64,000 nucleotides of DNA. Origin: Candidatus Peregrinibacteria bacterium. GTDB lineage: Bacteria; Patescibacteriota; Gracilibacteria; UBA1369; LOWO2-01-FULL-3. Below the pieces are notes generated by a model. The model was not told where the DNA came from. It saw nothing but the letters and a program-made list of their open reading frames with translations, and did not search any database. The stretch's first letter is position 1, and each line of letters opens with the position of its first letter. Below, piece after piece: positions 24,284 through 33,624 of this stretch. A program made the position numbers and the translations under genes. The DNA is taken from the NCBI GenBank assembly GCA_018655275.1, contig JABIJZ010000004.1, positions 124,001-188,000 on the forward strand, written 5' to 3'.

Positions 24284-24886
24284 ATGAAAAAATATTTACC
24301 ATGGATCGTCGCGTTGATAATCGTCTTGATCGTTGTTGGCTGGTTTTTTGCAGCTTACAACTCTTTTGTAAGACTCAACGAGGATGTAAACACACAGTGG
24401 GCTCAAGTAGAAAACCAATACCAGAGACGAGCGGATGTCCTTCCGAATTTGATGAGAACTGTTGAAGGAATTAGAGATCAGGAACAAGCTGTTTTTGTAG
24501 GTGTGGCTGAGGCACGAAGCCGTGTTGGTCAAATCCAAGTTTCTGCTGACAATCTAAATGATGTTGGGAAAATGACTGAGTTTTTCCAAGCTCAAAATGG
24601 TTTGAGCCAGGCTTTGAGTAGATTGATGGTGACTGTGGAGGCTTATCCTGAATTAAAATCTGATGCCAATTTTATGGCTCTTCAAAAAGAGATTGAAGGT
24701 ACTGAAAATCGTCTAGCAAATGAGAGAAGACGATTCAACGAAATGGTGCGTGAATACAATATAAAAGCCAAAGGTATCCCTGGTAGATGGCTTGTTTCTT
24801 TGTTCGGATTCGAAACTGAAAGAGTGTTGTTCGAATCTGTTGAAGGATCTGATGTTGCACCGGTAATTGATTTCTCTGATGAATAA
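24284..24886 (+). CDS. lemA: LemA family protein
   Basis: The 200-residue product has an N-terminal transmembrane helix (WIVALIIVLIVVGWFFAAYN) and the all-helical LemA domain. Signatures are NEDVNTQWAQVENQYQRRAD followed by VLPNLMRTVEG, and later NRLANERRRFNEMVREYN. LemA proteins are widespread, probably surface-exposed, and of unknown biochemical role. It is followed by a TPM-domain gene overlapping by 8 nt, a pairing seen in many bacteria, which suggests that they work together in the envelope. Confidence 0.94.
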   Translation: MKKYLPWIVALIIVLIVVGWFFAAYNSFVRLNEDVNTQWAQVENQYQRRADVLPNLMRTVEGIRDQEQAVFVGVAEARSRVGQIQVSADNLNDVGKMTEFFQAQNGLSQALSRLMVTVEAYPELKSDANFMALQKEIEGTENRLANERRRFNEMVREYNIKAKGIPGRWLVSLFGFETERVLFESVEGSDVAPVIDFSDE

Positions 24887-25802
24887 ATTTCTCGCTGGAA
24901 TTCTTGTTTTCTGGACGTTCTCCTGGGCGCTTTGTGGTTCTGTTTTTGCTTACCAATCGCCGGGAAGTCCTAATGGTTATGTGAATGATTTTGCAGGGGT
25001 TTTGTCAGCTGCAACTGAAGATGAGGTCAATGCTTTGCTTTATGATTTTTCTAAGAATGAATCAAATGAGGTTGCTGTGGTGACTGTGACGGATTTGGGT
25101 GGAGAAGAGATTGAATATTACGCTTCGAAGTTGTTTGAAGAGTGGGGAATTGGTACTGCTGAGCATGATAATGGTGTTTTGTTGCTGGTTGCTGTTGAAG
25201 ATAAAAAGGTGAGGCTCGAAGTTGGCTATGGACTGGAAGGGACTTTGACCGACCTTGAAGCCTGGGCAATCATTGATGGAGTTCTGCTTCCTGCTTTTAA
25301 GGCTGGGGATTTTGACAAGGGGGTGAATGGAGCGATTCTCGCCATAATGGAGTCCACTAGGGGGGAATATGAGGCTCCTGAGAACACAGGTGAGGAAAGC
25401 GGGGACAGTGTTATTGCCAATATTATTTTCTTTGTTTTGGTCTGGGGTTTTGGATTTTTTGTTCCTATGGTTGGAGCCGCGGCTTTGACGGAACGAATTT
25501 GGCCTGGAGGTTTGTTTGGGGGACTTATTGGGTTTTTCACTTTTTCAGCTGTTGGATTCTTTTCTTTTTTAAATCTTTTTCTTTTCATAGGAGGTGGTAT
25601 TGGCTTAGGTCTTTTTATTGACCATTTTATTTCTCGTGCAAAAATTTTAGAGAAATGGAGAGAGAAGCTGCGAACCGCAAAGGAGACAGGAAAAGGCGGT
25701 GGATTCTGGTTTGGAGGAAGAGGAGGGGGAGGTTCTGGCGGTGGATTCGGCGGATTTGGCGGAGGAATGTCCGGTGGAGGCGGAGCTACTGGGGGATGGT
25801 AG
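24879..25802 (+). CDS. TPM-domain (YgcG-like) membrane protein
   Basis: The product has about 307 residues: a signal peptide (ILVFWTFSWALCGSVFAYQS), a TPM domain (VNDFAGVLSAATEDEVNALL, then NGVLLLVAVEDKKVRLEVGY), two to three transmembrane helices and a Gly-rich tail. The order is typical of YgcG/TPM proteins, linked to photosystem repair or phosphatase activity in plants but unknown in most bacteria. The ATG at 24879 overlaps the lemA stop region; a TTG at 24867 would also be in frame. The overlap points to coupled expression with lemA. Confidence 0.9.
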   Translation: MNKFLAGILVFWTFSWALCGSVFAYQSPGSPNGYVNDFAGVLSAATEDEVNALLYDFSKNESNEVAVVTVTDLGGEEIEYYASKLFEEWGIGTAEHDNGVLLLVAVEDKKVRLEVGYGLEGTLTDLEAWAIIDGVLLPAFKAGDFDKGVNGAILAIMESTRGEYEAPENTGEESGDSVIANIIFFVLVWGFGFFVPMVGAAALTERIWPGGLFGGLIGFFTFSAVGFFSFLNLFLFIGGGIGLGLFIDHFISRAKILEKWREKLRTAKETGKGGGFWFGGRGGGGSGGGFGGFGGGMSGGGGATGGW

Positions 25803-25804
25803 AA

Positions 25805-27124
25805 TTATTTTCTTTGAAGCACACACAAAGATTCCACGTGAGGTGTTTTTGGAAAAAAATTGAATAGTTTCATGGATTTGACTGTGTATTTTTCGCTTAG
25901 AAGTCGAATGTCACGGGCTTGTGTTGAGACGTTGCATGAAAGGTATATTATTAATGCTGGAGTCTCCTTGAGGAGTTTCTTTGTGAGATTCTCATGTATA
26001 CCTGCGCGAGGAGGGTCAAGGATCACCGTCTTGTCCGGACTTATTATTTGCAGATTTTTTTCAGCTTCCGTGCAATGCACTTTGGCATTTTTTATTTCGT
26101 TTTGATAGATATTTTCCTTTGCAAATTTTATTGCTTCCTTGTTGTTGTCGACCAAAGTTACCGAATGGCAGTTGTCGCTTAGAGGCAAGCTTATCGCCCC
26201 TACGCCAGAGTAGAGGTCTACTAGGTCCAACTTGGATTTGTTTGCGTACTTAGAGAGCTGAACTTCAATTTCGCCAAGAGCTTTTTCAAAAATCTCCTGA
26301 TTCACTTGGAAGAATGAGTCTAGGCCGTATTTTAGGTTAGTTTTGTTTATTTCGTGAAAAAGGAAATCTTGACCATCCGTGTAGAGAGCTTCTTTGTCGT
26401 TTGAGAAATAGATGTGAAAGCCTTTTAGCGTTGCGTTTAGCTCGGGAAATTCTGTCATCTCTGTCGGGTCTTTTCGTGATTTTAAAAATAATCCTGCTAT
26501 GACTTCTCCTTTTTCGTTTGAGCGAATGACCGTGGACTTCAGATCCCAACTTGCGAAAGAATTGTGTCTCACGAATTCTAAGATTTTTTCCGCCACTTCA
26601 TTGATCTCCGGTTTTGCTAGAACGCAGGGCTTGATAGGGATTTTCGTAATCTGATTACGCTCAAAGAATGCAAACTGCATGAGACCATCCTCATCCTCGG
26701 CAAAGTTGTATTCAATCTTGTTGCGATAACCGTATTCCTTTTTTGGAGCTACTATTTCTAGATTTTCAAGAAGTGCAAAATCCTGAGAGATTTTTCCGAT
26801 ACGTACGAAAGCATCCCTGCATATTTCGACTTTTTGTTTATTTTCTTCATCGTATTCTAAAACTTGGAATGGGCTGCAAGATGCAAAATGGTCTTCTTTT
26901 GGAACGACTCTTTTTGGGGAGGGTTTAATGACTTTTGTCACGACACCTTCCACAAAATTTTTCTTTTCTTTTGTTAATTGAAACTCGACTTCTTCTCCCG
27001 GCAAACCATTCCATATGAAAGCGGGCTTTCCATTGTGTGGAGAGCCTGGGCTTTCTATCCGTGCGAAGCCTTGTCCGCCAAAGACAAGTTTTGTTATTTT
27101 TGTAGTGAGTTTTTTTTGTTGCAT
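25805..27124 (-). CDS. TrmA/RlmD-like RNA (uracil-5-)-methyltransferase
   Basis: The 439-residue protein starts with a TRAM-like OB fold (KITKLVFGGQGFARIE; GLPGEEVEFQLTKEKKNF). The SAM-binding domain has LDLVDLYSGVGAISLPL. The catalytic part has VILDPPRAGIHE and the nucleophile Cys in YLSCNVSTQARDI. It would form m5U in rRNA or tRNA. The four-cysteine iron-sulfur site of RlmD is not intact: the equivalent region reads HFASCSPFQVLEYD with a single Cys. The target is therefore uncertain. Confidence 0.9.
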   Translation of the reverse strand: MQQKKLTTKITKLVFGGQGFARIESPGSPHNGKPAFIWNGLPGEEVEFQLTKEKKNFVEGVVTKVIKPSPKRVVPKEDHFASCSPFQVLEYDEENKQKVEICRDAFVRIGKISQDFALLENLEIVAPKKEYGYRNKIEYNFAEDEDGLMQFAFFERNQITKIPIKPCVLAKPEINEVAEKILEFVRHNSFASWDLKSTVIRSNEKGEVIAGLFLKSRKDPTEMTEFPELNATLKGFHIYFSNDKEALYTDGQDFLFHEINKTNLKYGLDSFFQVNQEIFEKALGEIEVQLSKYANKSKLDLVDLYSGVGAISLPLSDNCHSVTLVDNNKEAIKFAKENIYQNEIKNAKVHCTEAEKNLQIISPDKTVILDPPRAGIHENLTKKLLKETPALIIYLSCNVSTQARDIRLLSEKYTVKSMKLFNFFPKTPHVESLCVLQRK

Positions 27125-27143
27125 CGCTTTGTTTTACCTTTTA

Positions 27144-29126
27144 CTACTTCTCGAAAATAATTGGAACGATCAATGGTCTTCGTTCGAGCTTTTGGTGAAC
27201 GTAGCGTTGTGCAACTCCACGAACGTAACTTTTGATTTCTTTACGATCTATGTTTTGAGATTTTTTGCTAATAAAAGTTCTGTAGTTTGAACCTACCAAT
27301 GCTGCTAATTCTTTTGTTATCTCTTCATACTCATGCATGTACATGAAACCTCTTGAGAGTATATTTGGTTCCTCCTTGAGACGTTTTGTTTTTTTGTCGA
27401 GAGTTAGGATCACCATTAGGACGCCGTTCTGTGCAAGTGACTGACGTTCTGACATCACTCGTGACCCCATGTCTCCTTGGCCGAGACCATCTATGAGAAT
27501 GTAGTTAGCTTGGACTTTTTCTTTTGAAATACGAGCCTGTTTGTTGTTGAATTCAATCACTCCTCCGTTGCGAGTGAGTAGACATTTGTCGGCTGGAATT
27601 CCGTTCCTTATCGCAAGCTCTTTGTGAGCCTGACGCATAAAATATTCTCCGTGAACTGGTATGAAATATTTTGGTCTTATTAATTTCATCATCCTTACGA
27701 GCTCTTCCTGGTAAGCATGTCCAGATGTATGGATTGCGCTTATTTGACTGTGAATCACGTTTGCACCTATAAGACAAAGGTTGTTCACTACTGAAAAAAT
27801 AGCACGTTCATTTCCCACAATCGGACTTGATGAAATTATAACTGTGTCGCCTTGTTTGATTCTGACATGTGGATGATCTTTTCTGGCCATCCTTGTAAGG
27901 GCTGACATGCTTTCGCCTTGGGCTCCAGTTGTAAGGATTAGGACGTTGTCGTCATCACTTTTTTTCAGCTTTTTGATGTCGTGGATTTGGCTCGTTTTGA
28001 GTTTTATTAATCCAAGTTTGAGACCAATGTCTATATTGTCTTTGATACTTCGGCCTGAGATGTAAATTTTTCGATTGTACTTTTCAGCGTATTCGAAAAT
28101 CTGCTGAATTCGTCCGATAAGTGACGAAAATGATGCGATGATCACTCGTCCTTTCGCTTCAGCGATGTACTTTTCGATGTTTGGGCCGATTTCAGATTCT
28201 GACATTGTGTGGCCCGGCTTAAGAGCGTTAGTCGAATCTGACAAAAGTGCAAGCACGTTTTGGCGACCGAGTTGTTTCATTTTTTCAACATCTTGTTTGG
28301 CTTGTAGACCGGCTGGATTTTCGTCAAATTTGAAGTCGCCAGTGTAGACAACCTTTCCTTCTCTTGTTCCAATACTGACACCCACTGCATCCGGAATCGA
28401 ATGTGCAACTCTGAAAAATTCTATGAAGAATTGTCCGAGTTTTAGTGGTTTTGTTGGGTCTATCGTGTGAACTCTTGCTTGTTTAGTTAATTTGAATTCA
28501 TCGAGACGTTTGTGAATTAATTCTTGCGTCAAACGTGTCGCATATATTGGTGGGAAATTTATATTCGGTAGAATATATGGAATCCCTCCAATATGGTCCA
28601 AATGTCCATGTGTGATGACAATTGCTTTTATATACTTTCTGTTTTCCTCAAGGTATGCCGCGTCGGGGATGACATAGTCGACACCCAACATGTCATCTTC
28701 TGGAAATTGGAACCCCATGTCAACAACAATGATTTCTTTGTCTTGTTGCTGTCCTGTGGGGTTGTATTCGTAGGCAGTCATATTCTTACCTACTTCGTCG
28801 AGTCCGCCTATTGGTACTATGCGCAAACCTTTGAAGGGTTTTAGCATTGGTGAACTTGATGATTGTTTTTTTGGCATTTTTGGTGCCTGTGTTTTACGTG
28901 GCGTATGTTTTTTATGCGACGTATGTGTTTTTTTAGTGTTTCCACTCTTGTTTACTTTCATTATTTTTTTATTAAAATTCTCGCTTTTCGCGGGTTTATG
29001 ATTTTTACTTGATTTAGATTTTTGACCCGTCTTTTTTGCCTGGGTCTTACTGAGGGATTTTATCTGTATTGGGCGGTCACCACCTTGCTCAACAGTCTGA
29101 TTAATCCACTCTGATAACTTATCCAT
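27144..29126 (-). CDS. rnj: Ribonuclease J with long Lys-rich N-terminal extension
   Basis: RNase J is a metallo-beta-lactamase/beta-CASP ribonuclease with 5'-3' exo- and endonuclease activity, central to mRNA decay. The 660-residue protein has the metal motif THGHLDHIGG, the beta-CASP segments (VVYTGDFKFDENP, ALLSDSTNALKPGHTMSE) and the C-terminal motif FIPVHGEYFMRQ. The first 95 or so residues are extra and very basic (for example KKTHTSHKKHTPRKTQAPKM); they look disordered and could bind RNA or ribosomes. A possible -10 (TAAAAT) lies about six bases before the ATG. Confidence 0.95.
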   Translation of the reverse strand: MDKLSEWINQTVEQGGDRPIQIKSLSKTQAKKTGQKSKSSKNHKPAKSENFNKKIMKVNKSGNTKKTHTSHKKHTPRKTQAPKMPKKQSSSSPMLKPFKGLRIVPIGGLDEVGKNMTAYEYNPTGQQQDKEIIVVDMGFQFPEDDMLGVDYVIPDAAYLEENRKYIKAIVITHGHLDHIGGIPYILPNINFPPIYATRLTQELIHKRLDEFKLTKQARVHTIDPTKPLKLGQFFIEFFRVAHSIPDAVGVSIGTREGKVVYTGDFKFDENPAGLQAKQDVEKMKQLGRQNVLALLSDSTNALKPGHTMSESEIGPNIEKYIAEAKGRVIIASFSSLIGRIQQIFEYAEKYNRKIYISGRSIKDNIDIGLKLGLIKLKTSQIHDIKKLKKSDDDNVLILTTGAQGESMSALTRMARKDHPHVRIKQGDTVIISSSPIVGNERAIFSVVNNLCLIGANVIHSQISAIHTSGHAYQEELVRMMKLIRPKYFIPVHGEYFMRQAHKELAIRNGIPADKCLLTRNGGVIEFNNKQARISKEKVQANYILIDGLGQGDMGSRVMSERQSLAQNGVLMVILTLDKKTKRLKEEPNILSRGFMYMHEYEEITKELAALVGSNYRTFISKKSQNIDRKEIKSYVRGVAQRYVHQKLERRPLIVPIIFEK

Positions 29127-29200
29127 GTTACTATTTTATACTCTTATTTTGTTTTGTGACCGTACACTATTATTCTAGCAGGTTTCCCTGAAAAAATCAA

Positions 29201-31162
29201 TCAGTAGAGGAAATTCACCTTGAACCCAACACCGTAGTCGTCGAGGCGATTATCTGCGAATTGACCTGTTGATTTGTCATAAAAAGCGAATCCTTTGATC
29301 TCGAGGATTCCACCACCTACTTTAGATAAAGTTCCTATGTTTGCTTCCAATTCTCTGTTTTCTGAGAGTCGGAAGTCATTTGATTTTGTAGTTTTGCCTT
29401 TTGCTTCCATGTACACACCTTCCCTTTCCTTTTTGGCTTCAAGTTTTCCTTTTGCTTCAAATTGGCTGGCGAGACCCAAGAATTGTGTGCCGTATTCAGC
29501 TTCCATTCTTGCACTTACTCTGTGAGCCTTCACTTGGCCCAATTTTATATTCACTCCTACATGTCCTGCTATTAAGTCGTGGACCATTTCCAGCTCCATT
29601 GGGTCTTCCGGAAGTTTTGTTAGGTTTTCTGTTGTTAATGAATGCACTGTTTTGAGGCCTGTATATGCATCAAGGTTTTGGGTCACCCAAAGCACTCTGT
29701 GCCCCATTCCGACTTCTGCTTGCGATGATGAATAATGAGTCCCCTCGTTCAACCCTAAGTCCAATATTGCATCACCCAGTGCTGTGACTTGGTACGTTAA
29801 TCTTTTTGTTATCGGAACGTTGAGGTGAGTTTCTAGGTATAAATTTAGGAGTAATTTGTGGAGAGCTTCTCTGTCTTTCTCTGATGTATTTATTTCTTTT
29901 ATATCCATGTTTGCGTATGCAGTACCTAACCCTGCTCTAAAAAAATCTGTATCGTATTCGTGTGCTGCCCTTATTGTCGTCGCGTCTTCTATTGAGTTTG
30001 TTGGGCGATCGTCGAAGTTGTGATTACTGAAAGTCAGCATTGTTGTTCCAGCTATTGATTCCATGTTCAGGTCTATTGTGACTTCGCGTTTGTCTATTTT
30101 TACTCCCAATAGGCTTTCTTTTCTTGCTACTTTTTGTTGGGAGAGGTTTTGGGAAATTTTGTCTGAAGTTTCCCAGTCATCTCCTCTGGCTATTTTTTGC
30201 AATGTTTCTGCGGCTTCTGATTTTACGGGGATAATTTTGCTACCCTTGTCCTTTCCTTTAGATTGAAAATAAGTGACGCCTATGGCTCCTGTAAGTTTCT
30301 CTGCGTCAGCTAGTGCGGCCCTCATATTTGGAGTATTTGTTTCTATTAATTTTCCCCAATTTACGAATACTATGTTTTTATCTTCGTTTCTGAATCCCCA
30401 GATTACGTGTCCCCCCAGTTCGGCTGGCAATGAACTTGCAACCACATCTTTGAGCCCCATTTCATGGGCCAGAGCTGCTATATACACCGAGATGTCTCTG
30501 CATACGCCTGCGTTTAAATAATTGTCGTGGAATCTTGTTTTGAAATTGCAAACTGAAGTGCTGGATTGCCATAATTCTGCTATTTCGCTTTTGTCGACGC
30601 CTATCATTTCTGCAATTTGGTCGGTGATCTCAGGGCTAGAGGGAAGCCCATCTTTGTATTCGCCTTGTAGGTCGTCTCTATTGATATTTGCGTCTGTTAT
30701 TATTTGATCTACCTCCCAGGATTTTGCGAAATTTTCTAGAAAATCTGCGTATGAAATTCTGTTTTTACCAATTTCATTTTCCCTAGCATGATCAAAATCT
30801 TCTTTGGCTCTTTTGCCAAGATACAGGAGAGTTGTTATTTTTTCGTTTGTGGACAATGATCCCCAATCAGCTTCTTCTCCGGCATCATAGCCTAGGGCAT
30901 ATTCGTATAAGTTCTTGTACAACTTAATCCTCTCTCTTTCTTTTGGGGTAAAGATTACGTAGTTCTTTTTTTCCAATTCTGGGTTGTTTGATCTGCCACC
31001 CCCTTTACTCAAATTTATCGCTACATTCAATGAGAATTTTTTCTTTTTTTCTGGATTGGGTTTGGCACTTTGCTCAAGTGGAGTCTTGAGTTTTTTTTGC
31101 TCTTCTTGCAATGCACGATGTGCTTTTGAGAGCTTTCCAAAATCTGATTTCTTTTTTGCCAT
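29201..31162 (-). CDS. Large protein with transglutaminase-like core and beta-rich C-terminus
   Basis: The 653-residue product begins with a Lys-rich, signal-less segment and a helical region. A transglutaminase-like core follows: Cys221 (NAGVCRDISVYIAALAHEMG), His252 (LGGHVIWGFRNE) and a third position in VFVNWG where Asn268 replaces the usual Asp. The last 300 residues alternate short amphipathic strands and end YGVGFKVNFLY, like a beta-barrel closing strand, though no export signal is visible. The exact function is unknown; protease, peptide cross-linker or inactive binding protein are all possible. The -10 TATAAT lies six bases before the start codon. Confidence 0.6.
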   Translation of the reverse strand: MAKKKSDFGKLSKAHRALQEEQKKLKTPLEQSAKPNPEKKKKFSLNVAINLSKGGGRSNNPELEKKNYVIFTPKERERIKLYKNLYEYALGYDAGEEADWGSLSTNEKITTLLYLGKRAKEDFDHARENEIGKNRISYADFLENFAKSWEVDQIITDANINRDDLQGEYKDGLPSSPEITDQIAEMIGVDKSEIAELWQSSTSVCNFKTRFHDNYLNAGVCRDISVYIAALAHEMGLKDVVASSLPAELGGHVIWGFRNEDKNIVFVNWGKLIETNTPNMRAALADAEKLTGAIGVTYFQSKGKDKGSKIIPVKSEAAETLQKIARGDDWETSDKISQNLSQQKVARKESLLGVKIDKREVTIDLNMESIAGTTMLTFSNHNFDDRPTNSIEDATTIRAAHEYDTDFFRAGLGTAYANMDIKEINTSEKDREALHKLLLNLYLETHLNVPITKRLTYQVTALGDAILDLGLNEGTHYSSSQAEVGMGHRVLWVTQNLDAYTGLKTVHSLTTENLTKLPEDPMELEMVHDLIAGHVGVNIKLGQVKAHRVSARMEAEYGTQFLGLASQFEAKGKLEAKKEREGVYMEAKGKTTKSNDFRLSENRELEANIGTLSKVGGGILEIKGFAFYDKSTGQFADNRLDDYGVGFKVNFLY

Positions 31163-31168
31163 CTTATA

Positions 31169-31174
31169 ATTATA
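31169..31174 (-). promoter_or_regulatory. -10 box of the transglutaminase-like gene (leaderless layout)
   Basis: TATAAT on the minus strand, separated from the ATG by only six bases, so transcription would start at or next to the start codon. Confidence 0.5.
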
Positions 31175-31220
31175 TCATTTTTTTGCAGTTTTATCCATAA
31201 GTGGTAGAATGATTGTCGAT

Positions 31221-32621
31221 ATGAATCAACGTTCCAAAATTGCGGTTGTGGGGTACGGCGTAGAGGGGCAGGCAATGCTTGATTATTTGGTTAAAAATAA
31301 TTTTAGCAATATCACTGTTTGCGACTACAATGTGACGTTGAAGAAGAAAATGCCGGACGGTGTGTCCGTTCGTTTGGGTGAACATTATTTGGAAGGTTTG
31401 GAGGATTTTGATGTGGTTTTCCGAAGTCCTGGAGTGAATTCTGCAAAGCCTGAGTTTGCGAAAGCTCGTATGGCTGGGACTGTTGTTACATCTTCGACTC
31501 AATATTTTTTGGAGCAGGTTCCGTGCACTGTGATTGGTGTAACTGGGACCAAGGGTAAGGGAACCACTTCGACTTTGATTTATGAAATTTTAAAGGCTCA
31601 CTTTCGAGGGGGTCGGAAATCTGTGTTTTTGGGAGGGAATATTGGGAATTCGCCTATTGAGTTTTTGGATAAATTGAAGAGGTCAAGCGTTGTGGTTTTG
31701 GAGATGTCTTGTTTTCAGTTGGGCGATTTGCAAAAGAGTCCGAAGATTGCTGTGATTTTGAATACTACTACTGACCATCTAGATTACTATCCGGATCGTG
31801 GTGCGTATATGCAGGCGAAAGAATTGATTCTGAACCATCAGGATCGTGATGACCTTGCGGTGTTGAATGCGGATTACCCTTATGTTAAATATTATAAACC
31901 TTTGGTAAAAGGTGGCGTAAAATTAGTGAGTGTGAAAGGACGGCGAGTGGAGGATGGTGTTCAGGTGAAGGATGGGACGATTTATTATGTGACTGACGGA
32001 AAGGAAGAGAAAATAATGCCTGTGAGTAAGATTGCTTTAGTTGGTTCTCATAATCTTGAGAATGTTGGGCCGGCGATTGTTGTGGCCAAGGAGTTTGGTG
32101 TGACAGCCAAGGCTATTGCGAAAGTTGTGGCGAAATTCAAAGGGCTACCGCATCGGATTGAATTTGTTGGACGGAAGAAGGGTGTAGCGTATTACAACGA
32201 TTCGTTCTCTACAAATCCTATGACTTCTGTTGCGGCTATTGATAGTTTCGATGAGCCGACTTTTTTGATTGCTGGAGGTTCGGACAAAGGTTTGAAATAT
32301 GGAGTTTGGGCAAAGAGGGCTGTTTTGAAATCTAGTTTAAAAGGTGTGATTTTGAATGGCGAGACTGCGATGACGATGAAGAAGGCTTTGGACCGAGCTG
32401 GGGCTGGAAAGAAAGGCTCTGGAATGAAAGTTGTGGTTGTGGATGATCTTGAGAGTGCTTTTGCGAAAGCTCGAGAAATGGCTGAAAAAGCTTCGAAGAC
32501 TGTACGAAAAAGGAAGGGCGGGGCGAAGGGTGCGGTTGTTGTTATGTCGCCTGCGGCTGCGAGTTTTGATCAATTTTCAAATTACAAAGAAAGAGGGAAG
32601 AAGTTTGGGAAGATGGTGTGA
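31221..32621 (+). CDS. murD: UDP-N-acetylmuramoylalanine--D-glutamate ligase
   Basis: MurD adds D-Glu (from MurI) to UDP-MurNAc-L-Ala. The protein has an N-terminal Rossmann domain (KIAVVGYGVEGQAMLDYL) and the ATP loop VTGTKGKGTTST (about 107-118). Signatures of the central domain are NTTTDHLDYYPD and the C-terminal HRIEFVGRKKGVAYYNDSFS. With the ATG at 31221 it has 466 residues. The ATG at 31209 overlaps a TAGAAT -10 box (31205-31210), so it would lie upstream of the transcript start. The 31221 codon, four bases after the predicted start point, fits better. Confidence 0.96.
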   Translation: MNQRSKIAVVGYGVEGQAMLDYLVKNNFSNITVCDYNVTLKKKMPDGVSVRLGEHYLEGLEDFDVVFRSPGVNSAKPEFAKARMAGTVVTSSTQYFLEQVPCTVIGVTGTKGKGTTSTLIYEILKAHFRGGRKSVFLGGNIGNSPIEFLDKLKRSSVVVLEMSCFQLGDLQKSPKIAVILNTTTDHLDYYPDRGAYMQAKELILNHQDRDDLAVLNADYPYVKYYKPLVKGGVKLVSVKGRRVEDGVQVKDGTIYYVTDGKEEKIMPVSKIALVGSHNLENVGPAIVVAKEFGVTAKAIAKVVAKFKGLPHRIEFVGRKKGVAYYNDSFSTNPMTSVAAIDSFDEPTFLIAGGSDKGLKYGVWAKRAVLKSSLKGVILNGETAMTMKKALDRAGAGKKGSGMKVVVVDDLESAFAKAREMAEKASKTVRKRKGGAKGAVVVMSPAAASFDQFSNYKERGKKFGKMV

Positions 32622-32633
32622 GTATAAATCAAT

Positions 32634-33539
32634 TTAGAGCTCTAGCTCGGTTCTGAGTTTTTTGTAGAACTTATTCATAAAAAGCCTAATTGCCCTTACA
32701 GGATCTTCGCAAAACATTTTGTCGTATGAAAGAGTATAGAGACTACTGCCCATTCTTGGCCAAAGTTCTCCCGAAAGACCTTCTATAAGATACTTTTCGT
32801 TGTCTTGCCTATTTTTTTCCTTCTTTGCTTTCCTCATGCCTTTCCATTCGGATGTTGTCTGAAAAAAATCACAATCTATGAGCCAGACTATATTCTCTCT
32901 TATCCCCATTAAAAGTTCAGCCATTGGATCTTTTGTTTCCACCCCGTTATCTAGACCTGTATAAGCACTAGCTGGCATTGGACGTACGTGAAACAAGTTG
33001 TCGCTAAGCACTGTATCGGCAGGCCTGATAACAGCAGTCAATTGGCTTACCTGCTCCTGAAGTCCATGTATAAATGTAACCGTATCTGTACTGACATAAC
33101 GGACTAGTTCCACAAACATTTCTAGCACTTCTTCTTCTGTACTTGCTGACAGATATTTTCTGACAAGACGTCTTGTTTCAGCCGCACATACTGTTCTTCC
33201 TCCAAAAGCTCTAAAAACATGACCTATGTCATCTGCATCAACATGCGCATCTAGCAAAAGTCCTAAATTATTACCTGGGTCCTCTTGGTCGAGAATGCCT
33301 TGTCTGACAGCTTGCGCTACAAATGGAACAACTTCACCGTGAAAATTAAATATCAAAGCATCCCTATCGTGAATTTGATGATCTAGCAGGCTTAGGTGTG
33401 ATTTTAGTACATGATAATCGCCTCTGGCTTTTAAAAGAATTGGATTTCCGTCGGCAACACCTTTCTTCATATCTTTCTCCCAAGACTCAGGGTCTTCATG
33501 AAAATTTCCGCTAGTTTTGCTACTATTTAACGCTTTCAT
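32634..33539 (-). CDS. Uncharacterised 301-residue protein
   Basis: No family is recognised with confidence. The product is soluble, with an N-terminal DYHVLKSHLSLLDHQIHDRD and a central LGLLLDAHVDADDIGHVF, where Asp and His residues cluster as in a metal-binding enzyme. There is also NIVWLIDCDFFQT. An arginase-like or UPF0489-like fold is a guess only. Its base composition differs from the neighbours: the plus strand here is not G-rich. It is convergent with murD, 12 bp apart. Confidence 0.6.
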   Translation of the reverse strand: MKALNSSKTSGNFHEDPESWEKDMKKGVADGNPILLKARGDYHVLKSHLSLLDHQIHDRDALIFNFHGEVVPFVAQAVRQGILDQEDPGNNLGLLLDAHVDADDIGHVFRAFGGRTVCAAETRRLVRKYLSASTEEEVLEMFVELVRYVSTDTVTFIHGLQEQVSQLTAVIRPADTVLSDNLFHVRPMPASAYTGLDNGVETKDPMAELLMGIRENIVWLIDCDFFQTTSEWKGMRKAKKEKNRQDNEKYLIEGLSGELWPRMGSSLYTLSYDKMFCEDPVRAIRLFMNKFYKKLRTELEL

Positions 33540-33624
33540 TTATTTTTTTGAGTTAACAAAAGGGGAGTATTTTGCACCAAAAAAACAGATTAGTCAACCT
33601 GTGTGTATGTTTTTTGATTGAGTC

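Noticed and set aside
14402-32621. Alternative genetic code (UGA read as Gly, as in Gracilibacteria)
   Set aside because: RF2 is encoded and TGA ends clear genes (ybeY, murD, yraN); the conserved proteins are open without recoding.
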